This document shows positions 27,230-38,137 of a stretch of 64,000 nucleotides of DNA, piece after piece. The stretch covers positions 2,365,839 to 2,429,838 of the forward strand of contig NC_030989.1 of assembly GCF_000149955.1 (NCBI RefSeq), given 5' to 3'. Numbering within the stretch: the first letter of the stretch is position 1; each line of letters starts with the position of its first letter. This DNA is from Fusarium oxysporum f. sp. lycopersici 4287 (Eukaryota > Ascomycota > Sordariomycetes > Hypocreales > Nectriaceae). Below the pieces are notes generated by a model that worked only from the letters and a program-made list of their open reading frames with translations, made no database searches and had not been told where the DNA came from. Made by a program: the position numbers and the translations under genes.

Positions 27230-28946
27230 TTCAGGGGCTTAACGGATGATAATTTTGATGACAGATGGAGGCTGGCTGAATGCATGTTATACAGCTGAGC
27301 ATAGTCGATAAGGCGTCGGGTTACACTGAGACCTTTTTGATTATGATGGATAATCAGCCAACGCAATAGACGAGGGGCAATATGGAACGATTTACAAAGT
27401 GGCTGGCAGCCATTTAACAAGCTAATGATTAATAGATGCGGCCCTCGTACGCTAGCATTGAATGAATATTTCCGATATAATGGTTTTGTGTCTTTGTGGG
27501 CTCCGTGATTAGGTGGTGATTGATCGGTTTCGTATCATGGTTTTGATACTGAAGAGGGGAAATTCTCAAGAAACCTTGACGTGTATTTGTTAGCTTTAGT
27601 TACTCACAGTTGATGAAGTCGTCTTTGCCAAGTTACTGTTTTCGAATATAAAAATTATGTGAGATAGACAAGCAGACGTCAGCTGTCTCGCGGGTTTTAT
27701 GAGCCATCCCTTGCCAAGTCACGCCGATGCTGCCAGCTTATAGCCATCCATCAAGGACTCTAACCTGACAATAGAATCACCAAGGACGCACATGTAGAAG
27801 AAGGATCATAATTGGTAGAACCGTAGTCTTAGTTTCACAGTTTATTTTATCAGACGGATGAGGAACCATTTCAGCTCGCAACAGGACTCTGGGCATGTCT
27901 CAGACGTTGCATTCCTTGGGAGATTACAGGTCTCGAAATTACGCGCCATGCAAAGAAATCACCTCATTCCAAGAGTCGGGAGCGTGGTGGCCTCTTTTGG
28001 TGATTCATTTTTAAGCTTTATGTTTTCGGGCAGTTTGAGTTGTTGAGTTCCATGTTCTGAGTGAGTTTCTGCGTTCGTGTGTCTCATAGTCTGGGAGCGG
28101 GCTTGAGTGTGAATAGGGAGAACAAGGGATGAAGTCNNNNNNNNNNNNNNNNNNNNNNNNNNNNNNNNNNNNNNNNNNNNNNNNNNNNNNNNNNNNNNNN
28201 NNNNNNNNNNNNNNNNNNNNNNNNNNNNNNNNNNNNNNNNNNNNNNNNNNNNNNNNNNNNNNNNNNNNNNNNNNNNNNNNNNNNNNNNNNNNNNNNNNNN
28301 NNNNNNNNNNNNNNNNNNNNNNNNNNNNNNNNNNNNNNNNNNNNNNNNNNNNNNNNNNNNNNNNNNNNNNNNNNNNNNNNNNNNNNNNNNNNNNNNNNNN
28401 NNNNNNNNNNNNNNNNNNNNNNNNNNNNNNNNNNNNNNNNNNNNNNNNNNNNNNNNNNNNNNNNNNNNNNNNNNNNNNNNNNNNTCTCAAACACTTACAA
28501 ACGGTAGGCTCAACACGTGTCTTACCGTACCGTACTGTGTCGTTCCTTCTTGTTTTCTTTTGCTTATCATTGTAGAGAGGCCCCTTCCTCCCTTGTTTTG
28601 ACGTCTCCTCTTTTTCTACTTTACCTCTCCACCTTCAATTTCGCTCTCGTCTCTCCATCTTCTTCTTCATTCATTCACTCCTACAGTCGTTTTTTTCTTT
28701 TCCTACTTACAATCACTTCCTAAGAGTCGTCATTCTTTGATTCTTCTTTTCAGTTCTACACACACTCTTTTCCTCTGAATCCTATTCATTCTTGGATAGC
28801 GGGTTGTTAAGTCCCGTCTTATACACCCATTTTCTCAAATCACTGACCTTTAAACCACTATTTGAGCTCGTTGTAGCAGCTCGTTCACTCTCTAACAACT
28901 CTCCAAACTACTAAACTACGTACGGTTTTATAAAATATTTAACAAA
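27230..28946. other. Intergenic region between LCB1 and GH17 glucanase, with an assembly gap
   Basis: The left part holds the LCB1 3' UTR. The right part (28490-28946) is strongly pyrimidine-rich, with many CTTCC, TTTCTC and CCTCTTTT runs, as in the leader and promoter of a well-expressed fungal gene. TATAAAATATTTA lies just before the GH17 ATG. No further gene recognised; 348 bases are N. Confidence 0.5.
28137..28484. other. Assembly gap (348 N)
   Basis: Continuous N from 28137 to 28484. Confidence 0.99.
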
Positions 28947-30163
28947 ATGTCGATGAAACGTTTCTTCACTTCGGCGGTTGCCATGGCGGCGGTTGTTGCT
29001 GCTGTTCCTGTTGGTGAGTCTTCTCCTGACCAGGTTGTAACTCGAAGCTGACAATCCCAACAGCCCGTCCGCTCGAGAAGCGAGAACCGTATGCCTTTCT
29101 TGTGACACGAAACCGTGGTTTTGACTAATAATATTGTAGCGTCACGACTATTACTCTGACTTCGGCCTCTACCTACACCGCAACTATCGCTCCTGCTACC
29201 CCTGTCACTCCTACAGGAACTGCAACTTACCCAGGAACTACAGCTCCTGTTCCTGATAGCCCCAAGCCACCTAAGAACGGCAAGCCTGACGGTTCCTGTA
29301 GCTCAACAGGCACTTGCGGATCTGGTAGCGGTGGCAGTTCATCCGGTTCTAAGCTCCCTGGTGTCGCATATGCCCCCTACCGAGGCGATCACCAGTGCAA
29401 ATCCAAGGACGAGATCCAGCACGATATTACGCAGCTCGCAGCTGATTTTTCAGTCCTTCGTATCTATGGCACCGACTGTGACCAGGTCGCCAATGTCTAC
29501 TCATGCGCCAAGGGTAGCGGCTTGAAGCTGTTCCTCGGCATCTGGAACATTGACGACGTTCAAACTGAGGCCAAGACCATCATCAGTGCAATTGACGACT
29601 GGGACGTTGTTGACACCATCAGCGTTGGCAATGAACTTGTCAACAACGGAGCTGCCAGCCCAGCAAAGGTCATCGCCGCTGTCAAGCAGGCTCGTGAGAT
29701 CCTTCGTGCCGCAGGCTACCAAGGCCCCGTTGTCACAGTTGATACTTTTATTGCTGCCAATGCCAACCCTGAACTTTGCAACGAAAGTGACTACTGTGCT
29801 ATCAACGCTCACGCCTTCTTCGATGCCAACACTTCTGCTGATGAAGCTGGCCAGTGGCTCTCCAACACTGTTGAAGACCTTCGATCCAAGATTTCTGGCG
29901 ACAAGCGCATCGTCATTTGCGAGACTGGCTGGCCTACCAAGGGAAACAGCAACGGCAAGGCTGTTCCAGGTATGAGCCAACAGAAGGCTGCTCTTGACTC
30001 TATCAAGCAGGCATTCTCCAGCCACATGGGAGACTTAATCCTCTTCTCTGCCTTCAACGATCCCTGGAAGAAGGCCGAAGCCGCAACTTTCATGGCCGAG
30101 CAATGGTGGGGTATCGAAGGCCAGGAATCAGTTTCCAACAAGGACCCGTCGTCTTCTAACTAG
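28947..30163 (+). CDS. Secreted GH17 beta-1,3-glucanase/transglycosylase (Scw-type cell-wall protein)
   Basis: Probable cell-wall enzyme acting on beta-1,3-glucan. Three exons (28947-29013, 29064-29088, 29140-30163) give 371 residues; exon 2 is only 25 bases. A signal peptide (MSMKRFFTSAVAMAAVVAAV) leads to a Kex2-type site LEKRE. A Thr/Pro/Ser-rich linker follows (residues about 32-95), probably O-glycosylated. The GH17 domain starts at LPGVAYAPYRGDHQCKSKDE. The acid/base Glu is visible in ISVGNELVNN and the nucleophile Glu in IVICETGWPTKG. The FSAFNDPWKK and EQWWGI blocks close the domain. There is no C-terminal GPI-type tail: the protein ends in SNKDPSSSN. This order resembles yeast Scw4/Scw10/Scw11; which one is closest cannot be said without alignment. 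Confidence 0.92.
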
Positions 30164-31277
30164 GGAATGGCTCCCCGATTTGTCATGTCAGTTAGACCTT
30201 CAAATATTTGAATGGTTTGCGGTCACGTTTTACTCCGAGATAACGCTCGACTTATTTTTTTTCTATGATGTTTAATGGTTTATTGTTATTGCTTGAGGGT
30301 TGTGGATGCCGATTATCAGGTGGCCGTTGCAAGGCTGTACGAGCCTATCATCTTGGGAGGTATGTTGGAGGTTTGTCTACTTTTCTATTCAAGTTCCAAC
30401 TACCTCATCACATCACCTCGCTTTATGGCTGCTCTTTTAGAGATGAGAAAAGAATTACACTTTGTATTTGTTATTCGAATTGAAATATCCGTTATACAAT
30501 TTGAACTTGAATTTAGTTTGATGATGAAGTAACAATGAATGAGTGACTTAATCTCAGCATATCTGGACCCTGCAACATGACTTCAAGTTCAGAATACGAT
30601 CGAGCTCAAGAAACAACGTTGCTGAATTGCCTAAATAAATCAGAGAGTGTGATTGCCTCCAAATCCTCCGCCTCGCGTCGATGACTTCGTTAATCATGAA
30701 AGACTATACCCATTGCACTCCTTGCTAGCCCAATAATTTGCCCCTAATGCATAAAGCATAACAGAATATGAATCTTTGTACCATCGCAGTTATTGGCCCA
30801 AGAGCTTTTCCCCTCATCAAGCAGATTCGACTTCCACAGTTGCTGCAGTGCAGCTCGAGACCTCAGCCAACTTGTCTAAGGCTGGCAAATGCATGAAAAA
30901 ACTTAAGAAATAGTTTGCTCGCCATGAATGACAAGTATATTGTTAAATAGAATGTAACAACAAGGTTTGGGACGCAATATGGAGAGAGTGGTCGTTAGAT
31001 GTAGACCACCAGCGATATTAGGATAAAGACCCAATACAGCAGACGAGGAGATGAACATGCAAAATCTTTGCTTCTCCGTAGGAAGGTAAAAAGAAAAAGA
31101 AAATAAGGCATCAGATCTCACATCGTCCAGAAGTCATAGCAAGCTGAAGATCAGTTACCTCAAATGATGGGGATATCTCAAAAGATCCGTTCTGGGACCA
31201 AGATCGTTAAACACGCACCCATCAGGCTCCCATCAAGCGGCCCTGCGTATTTCAGCAGGAGGCGCGACGGGATGAGT
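30164..31277. other. 3'-3' intergenic region between GH17 and the NYN-domain gene
   Basis: Convergent spacer of 1.1 kb, AT-rich from 30400 to 30540. Short ORFs only. Nothing else recognised. Confidence 0.6.
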
Positions 31278-32870
31278 TTAGCAGATCCAAAGTTCGTCAA
31301 GAAACTGGTCGAGTTCGATGATGCGGAATCGGGAGCCGATGCTCTGGCCCCTCAAAAGAGTAGTCCAAGTAGAAGAAAGACTGGCTTTCCAGGAAACAAC
31401 CTCAACGCTCCAGCCCATTTTCAGAGCGCGTTGGGCTTGTGTCAGGAAGCCGTCCGAATACTTGGCCGGCCGAGCATCACCAGTAGCGATGACAAGCGTG
31501 CCGGGCTCCTCGAAATACTGCATAACAGACTCGCTGATTCTAATTTGGAGGGTTTCGTCAACCATGTCTTCGACATAACGGAAGCCGCCGGCTTCGAATG
31601 TGTTGTGGTCATCAGCACCAGATTGCTCAGGACGACGACTGCGAAGGTCGACGCGGTAGCCAAGATCCTTGAGTTCTTGGACAAAAGAAGGCTCGTTGCG
31701 GTTGGGACGCACAGAACAGCCAACGTTGAGCCATTCCGCGTATCGATCGCGAGTGAGAAGTTCGTGAAAGAAAGCAAGGTTCATTTGTGGGAGCGGGACA
31801 AAGCGCGAAGACTCCGGCAAACCAAATTTGGCTCTTAGGGCCTTTTGGAAACCAATGATGATGTTGGACATGTCGACAAAGACATGAATTCCATTTTCTG
31901 CGATGGTTGGATAATCTTTGCAGATCATAGAGTCTATGACCCGCTCATGGACGAGCTTTCTCATGAGGCCCTCATGCTTGACCACCGTGGTCTGCACGCT
32001 ACTGTGAATCTCAGTAAGGGGGCCATACTTGAAATGCTGATATGAGATGATATGTCTGACATGGTCCGATTGAATGCCACCCAAGACCACTATATTGGGT
32101 TCAGAGCTATCTCTGGAATGCGATTTGCCCTTGCCCGAATTTGAACTTTTCTTGCTCTTTTTGGTTTCGTCAAAATGCTTAAGCGGAGACTCGCTTGAGC
32201 TTGGTGGTGTTGAGGCAGCAGTTGAGTAAGACGTGGCAGGTAGCACATCAGTGTCAGAACCGCATCCAGCCTCTGAGTCGGTAATGGGATCGAAGTTGGG
32301 CCGGGTTGATTGGAGGGATTCATTCTCCTCTTCTTCAAACATGTCTTCCTTCAGAACAGTCTCCTTAATTCGAAGAGCCTTTCCAGTTCGCTTCTTATGG
32401 AGTTCGCTTGCCATCCCGTCAGATTCAATATGGGCCTCAAGGCTGTGGTCCGGTTGCCTTGAGGTGGCAAGACATGCTTGCTCATGGTTATTTTCATGGG
32501 AATGTTTAGGCCCAACCGAGGATCTGGGAATACTGTCTGCACTGTTGGTGGAGTGCGGTACAGAAGGTCGCTTCAATATCGTGATCGGCTGTACCTTTGA
32601 AGAAGCCAATGGCTCTCGCTGGTGTTGGGATGATTCATTGTCATTGATACGGATTTGCTGGAAGAGCCGTTTGAAGTTTCCAAGGGACGGGGTTGAATCG
32701 AAAGCCTTTGCATTCTTGGGGGAGGCCCAGTCCGTAAGGCTGTTCGAATTCAGCTTGGTAAAGTCACCAAGCTTGAGTCTACCGTCATGTGCAACATTAT
32801 TTGCAGGCTTACTGCTACCCGGCGGCTCGTGAAGAGGATCGTCTGTTGAGTTTGCCGTTGGAGATGCCAT
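31278..32870 (-). CDS. NYN/PIN-like domain protein of unknown function
   Basis: Single exon, 530 residues from the ATG at 32870, which has A at -3 and G at +4; an in-frame ATG at 32879 is the alternative. Residues 1-265 are disordered and rich in Ser, Pro, Glu and Lys, with an acidic stretch (EDMFEEEENES). Residues about 328-510 match the NYN fold seen in fungal ribonuclease-like proteins. Three acidic motifs are visible: VFVDMSN (Asp 333), EDMVDETLQ (Asp 438) and IATGDARPAKYSDGF (Asp 465). Together these would form a metal site like that of PIN nucleases. The alternating GFLTQAQRALKMGWSVEVVSW is typical of the last strand and helix. Possible role in RNA cleavage is inference from the fold only. 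I do not recognise a named orthologue. Confidence 0.75.
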   Translation of the reverse strand: MASPTANSTDDPLHEPPGSSKPANNVAHDGRLKLGDFTKLNSNSLTDWASPKNAKAFDSTPSLGNFKRLFQQIRINDNESSQHQREPLASSKVQPITILKRPSVPHSTNSADSIPRSSVGPKHSHENNHEQACLATSRQPDHSLEAHIESDGMASELHKKRTGKALRIKETVLKEDMFEEEENESLQSTRPNFDPITDSEAGCGSDTDVLPATSYSTAASTPPSSSESPLKHFDETKKSKKSSNSGKGKSHSRDSSEPNIVVLGGIQSDHVRHIISYQHFKYGPLTEIHSSVQTTVVKHEGLMRKLVHERVIDSMICKDYPTIAENGIHVFVDMSNIIIGFQKALRAKFGLPESSRFVPLPQMNLAFFHELLTRDRYAEWLNVGCSVRPNRNEPSFVQELKDLGYRVDLRSRRPEQSGADDHNTFEAGGFRYVEDMVDETLQIRISESVMQYFEEPGTLVIATGDARPAKYSDGFLTQAQRALKMGWSVEVVSWKASLSSTWTTLLRGQSIGSRFRIIELDQFLDELWIC

Positions 32871-34145
32871 AATAACCATCAAGAGCGACTACGCACATAG
32901 ATGCGAGTTGGTGGTTGTAGATGAAGTTGGTGAGCTGCTCAATGCCAATCCGAGACGTGAGAGTATTGCTGGAGTGTTTTCCAAGTATTGACCAACAGTG
33001 CCGTTAAAGTGAATTATCCAAAGTTGTAATTGCAATTTGCTGGGACCGAAGAAAATGGTAAAGCCAAGAACGTATTGAGAAAGCGATTTGCCACAACTGA
33101 GTATCTAGAATCGCCGCAGAAGCAAGACCCAGAATGAGCTGAAACAAAAACGGACGTCGCGTAGTATAATAGAAAAGGGAACTCGAAATAGCCAAACACA
33201 GTCTGGGATGATTCAAAGGTCAAATCCAATGCGTCAGATTTTGCCGCTTGATGAAGCCGAGTGAGATCAAGTGCGGAGATCGAGCTACCAGAATATCATG
33301 AGGTCACAAGAAGGGAGAAGTGTGAACCCAATCAAGGCCGTGTTAAGTAGGATGCGAATCAAAGACAGAGAACAAAGAATATAATAAAGAAAAGTTGCGC
33401 AAAGACTCGAGTCAAGAACAAGGATCCGAATATAGGGAACAAGGAAATACGAACGTTAAACCATTGACGAAGAATGGACGAGATGAGATGAATGATGAGT
33501 CAATTCACCATGAACTGAGGCTACCTATGGGTGGCTTTCCGGGATCCGGGATGGCATGTTCCTAGCCAATCAGATCACGACATATGTGGCATAAGGGTCC
33601 TGTAACTCACGTGTCCGTTGCCACCCCAAACGTCGATCCAAGTGGCTGAATACTCAATATACTCGGTACGACAGTAGCACGACAAAGATCAAGTCTTTGA
33701 AGCGAAACCGGAGATATTGTGTTTACCATCATCACTTCACAGCATTTAGCGACTTGCGATAGAGCAAAGATTTGCCAAATTTCTATCTCTGCTTCTCACA
33801 TTGTGTCCATCCTAAGTTCATATGTGCCAGATGCATCCATCCCTCTGAATAACCAGGCCCTAGATAAAGTGAGAATGGAAATCTTGAATCCTGCTTATGC
33901 TCAACAATTGGAATACATATGCATCAACAAGAAGTTTGCGAATACTGCCTGATTCGCAAGTTTAAATAATCCGAAGCTGCCCCTGTTCCATTGAACTAAC
34001 TTATTGTACCTTTGATATAGCCTGTTTCTTTTTTTCTCTTTCGGAATTATGAGCAGACAGTGCTTTGAAAGGAAATGACAACCATACTTGGCATCTTCCC
34101 TGGCAAGACTTGCATAATGATATCCATAGCTAAGCTCCATTGCCA
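32871..34145. other. Intergenic region between the NYN gene and the SDS23-like gene
   Basis: Upstream of the NYN gene (-) and downstream of the SDS23-like gene (-). Purine-rich on the plus strand from 33330 to 33510. Short ORFs only, no recognisable feature. Confidence 0.55.
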
Positions 34146-35845
34146 TCACCTTCGGAAATCGATACTAGCTCGAGATGAGTCCAGGCTTGGTCGCACCGAG
34201 CTGCTTGAGCTTCGTCTTCGTCTCGCTCGCTGTTCGTTGGGGTCGGAAGGGTGCAAACCAGTCGATTTCGCAAACATGTTGAGGACATCAGTTAACGAGA
34301 TAACACCAGTAAGTCTTCCTGAAAGACGAGCCCCGGCCATGGCGGATGCGGGCACAGCAGCTGTAGGGACTGGAGAAGCAGGTACTGCTGCAGTCGGGAC
34401 AGGCGATGGGGGTGCAGGCGCCGATACGGGCGCCGCAGGAGGTGGAGGACCGGCGGTCGTGAAAGATTGGGGTCCCATTAAAGGTGTTGCAGGAGCTGAA
34501 GGGGATGGTGACGCCGATTCAACCACCCACATTCGATGCGATCGAGTAGCAACGAGCTTGGCAACGGTATGGGCCAGAGTCGAGTAGGGGTTCACGTAGA
34601 ATACGGGAAAGACGTCGCGTCCGTGTTCAACTCCTCGCTCGTTGAGAATTACAGAAATGAAGTTCATGCATGACGAATTGAGTAAATGGGCGTTGGAACT
34701 CTTGGTTAAGTGGCGGACGTCCTTGGTCGAGATATTGCCCACCACATTCATACCGTTATCAACAACAGCAACGCTTGTAAGGCCTTCATTGTTCATAAGC
34801 GTCAGTGCTTCAGATAAGGGCGAATCGGAGCTATGACTTGTTAATACTTATCATTTTGAGATTGTATAGAAACTCACTTGACAGAAACAATCTCCTTGGC
34901 CCCAACACCCAGATCACGCAGCAAAGTAGGGTAAAGTCGATCGATAGAAGGGAAGTTGACACCCTCGTTCCAGAAAAACTCGACAATTCGAAGTTGGCTT
35001 GCGATACCAACCACCTCGCCGCTAGTAGTTGTCACCAGCAGACGATGGATGCCACTGCCGAGAATTTGAATAGCCTGTGCGAGCTTTTCGTCACCAGGCA
35101 ACGTGATGAGTGTTTCCTTGCGGAAAAGAGGGAAGACGTCTCGCAGAGGAATCTGGCCACCCTCCTGAGCCTTGGCCAGAATCGAATTGAATAGTTCAAC
35201 CTGATCTTCTTCGGGTTTGGCGAGACCAACGACAACGAGTAGGTATGCGTTCAAATCGGTATAATCGAATGTGGAAACGGCGATATGAGTGGAGGGATCC
35301 TCGCGGACCAGAACAACGTTGGTAGGGCTCTTGAGGAGGAGCTGCGAGTCATAATTAGCATGGCTATTCGGTTATTGAAGGCGCATATTGGGGCCTATAT
35401 TGAGTGACATTCAGAGTTTCAGTCTCACCTTGGTAGCTTCCTCGACGCTGCTATCGAACTCAACCCATTTGACATCATCGGGAGATACAAGCTCTCCAAT
35501 AGCTACATCGCGCCAATCACGGCCGGCAAATCTGGGGTTGGCATGCTTGTTTCCTGCAGGAGGATGGTTCAACAACTCCTGGAGAGCGGCCTGTGTAAAA
35601 GAAGGGTGCCGTTGAGAGCGTGGGGATGAGGGCGCATTGCGCAAGCCCTCAGCGAAGCTTGCGCGGTGGGCGGATATGGAGCTTGGGCCAGAACCAGCGG
35701 ATATAGATACAGAAGGAGATCGCTGAGAAAGAGTAGGTGGCTTATGAGTAGACGAAGAGCCCGAAGCAGCACTGTTGAGGCTGGTCGAGCTGGTTGCGCG
35801 AGTGTCCTTGAGCTCGCGGGAGGTTGAGCTCGGTGAGGGGTCCAT
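34146..35845 (-). CDS. SDS23: SDS23-like CBS-domain protein (PP2A/Snf1-linked regulator)
   Basis: Probable homologue of fission-yeast Sds23, a CBS-domain protein that restrains PP2A-type phosphatase and links nutrient signals to the cell cycle. Three exons on the minus strand: 35845-35429, 35341-34878 and 34830-34146, in all 521 residues in frame. An N-terminal Ser-rich region (about 1-90) precedes [17 protein letters not shown] and [20 protein letters not shown], the start of the first CBS pair. Further CBS strands are seen in [54 protein letters not shown] and [20 protein letters not shown]. The last CBS unit is interrupted by a Pro/Ala-rich insert with two near-identical copies of [10 protein letters not shown]. 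The tail is Arg/Ser-rich ([19 protein letters not shown]), a likely phosphorylation region. A plain Snf4 gamma subunit would lack this tail. Confidence 0.85.
34349..34408 (-). repeat. Two-copy 30-base imperfect repeat inside the SDS23-like CDS
   Basis: Two adjacent units of about 30 bases encode [10 protein letters not shown] twice in the Pro/Ala insert of the last CBS unit. The copies differ at several third positions, so the duplication is not recent. Confidence 0.7.
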
Positions 35846-38137
35846 GGTGGAATCGTTTCGATTTAACCAGGTGATGAATTGACTGATGTTGAGATTTGAT
35901 AGATCGGTTTGGCAACAAGTGATGGTTCAACACGACTTGGGCGAACAAAAGAGCGCAGTATGTATTGAAATTGAGAGACAGATGAGAAGATAATGGCGAA
36001 TGTTTTGTCGCGACAATTGCAAAGATGAAATGGTAGTGTGCACAGAGATGGGCGAAGGCGAGACGAGGCGAGACGAGACAAGACGTGGGAGTGGACGCGG
36101 GGCGCAGGTAGGATAAGAGAATGGTTCGAGTTGAATGGATCTCGATATTCAAGTCCAATATTGGAAAGTGGTTAGAGTTAGAGTCACAAACTAAGAATCA
36201 GGATACAAAAGATCAGAAAACATTTATTTGCCAAGGACGAGGCGATCGATAGATGAAGTGGAATGGTTTTTTCGGCCTCTTGCTGCGGAGGTTGGTCTGG
36301 AGATGAGACTTGTCTGCGAGGGGCACGAGGTTACAATCCAAAGCCATGAGTGGGCGGGGGAACGTTTTGCATGATGACATAGGCCGTCTAAAGTAAAGGT
36401 GGGCGAGCGGGCGATGGTGGAGTGCCCCGCGATGGATGAGTCGGGGACGGGAGCTCAATCTTCAGCGTAAAACTTACTGATGGAGAAGTAACCCGACCCT
36501 GAGAAGGTGGAAGAAACTACCACTAAATAGATGCAATCCTATACTTCGGCATTCGATCTCTCATGCAGCTGTGAGTACTATTTAGGAATTGATTTACACC
36601 AATATCAGATAATCCATTCCAGCACCCAACCATGTTCATGCATGCATCCATCCATCCTCACAATGATCCGGCAGAGCTATGGCGGAAGCTTCTACGGCCA
36701 AAGATGATCATCGCTCACTAGACTCGACTAGAAAATGCGGATGTCTTCAAGGAACTCCCTGGTCCTGCAGTTCGTGATACGTAACCAAACTAAGTTCTGA
36801 TACGCACAGGTAACATGAACAAAGGGCAATAGGAAACTTGCGAGGGGTTTTATAAATGCCTTGCTGGTAAATATCATCATATTGAATCTCGAAACATTCG
36901 TTATCCAAGATCTTTGTACGACTTCGACTTGTGTATAAGATCAAGCCGATGGGTCTAATTATGGAAGTCAGCAATACAAAAGTGTTGTTACTACTTGGAA
37001 AGCTTGAGTCAATGACCTTATAAGAATTTAAGCTGCTACAGTTGGCATTTCAAATTGTCAGTTGGTGAGTGTATTGGATCTCAAGTCCATCAAACGATCG
37101 ACCTGAATGGAAGTTATTCAGGAACAAACTTCAGTATTCACCATTATCTCCTGCGGCTTATCAAATACCCAAACCCAAAGCTAATCAGGCCAGAGAAAAT
37201 GTTTCGTGTCACGTTGATAGGTTAAAGAAATGGTTGGCTAATTGGCTGCAGCCGCAATGCATCATGACAAGAAAGAAGATTTCATTGTGCATATCTGATG
37301 GAAGCCAGCCGTTCTGGCGGTGTGGTGGGGCACAGCGTGGACGGCTGCTAAAACAAACAACGTAAATCAATAAATCCGATGGAAACAAGAGGAATTGAGA
37401 TTCAAGGGCTGCCTGGCCAATTGCTGTTTGGTTCATCTTAACTTCTTTGTCTACGGTGCTGGGCGATCAAAGAGGCGTTCTCTGCGTCCATCTGGCGTCA
37501 AATATTCTTTCATGACTTCAGAGTCTCTATAAATTAATCTAGGTTTATATCATGCGCCGTCCATAGACACAACAGTTGAATATTAACTTTATAAGTACAG
37601 ACCAGTTTCCATCAGAAGCTTTTGAGGTCATTTCTTAAACTCAACCTATATAAAGTCAGTTGTCTGTCCTAGGTATGTCTTGATTGCAGCCTGGCAGAAA
37701 AGGAAAAAAAATAAACAATACCTTCCTTACCTTACAGGAAAAAACACACTAGCCACGACCTGGTCACCGCGCACCCTTTGTTTTTTTTTTCTTTTGGGCT
37801 CAAGTCTGTCCCCAAGTACCTCGCCTGCAAAGACTCGCCCGCACAGTACTTATTCGCGACCCTCAACTTTAGGCTTCCCCTCCCCCACTTCACTTTCTGC
37901 TCCCATTCAGTCCCTCTCTTCTTTCTTTCACACCATTTGGGATCTTTGGAAATCTCGTCCCTTAAAGTGAAGCCACGGCCGATTAAAGCCAACGAACCTC
38001 GACGGCTCGTAGCTTTTTCACACTTCTTCTTCAAGTAGTACTTCATTATCGCTACTCTTGTCCACATCCTCCGACTGAGACCCAAACTTCTTTGTCGTCT
38101 GCTGGTGGACATCACCATCAGCAACCCTCCAACAACA
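35846..38137. promoter_or_regulatory. Divergent upstream region of the SDS23-like gene and PSE1
   Basis: Head-to-head spacer of 2.3 kb. The flanks look like leaders: pyrimidine-rich on the plus strand before PSE1 (37770-38137) and, seen on the minus strand, before the SDS23-like gene (36130-35846). The middle has only short ORFs. No RNA gene or repeat recognised. Confidence 0.5.
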
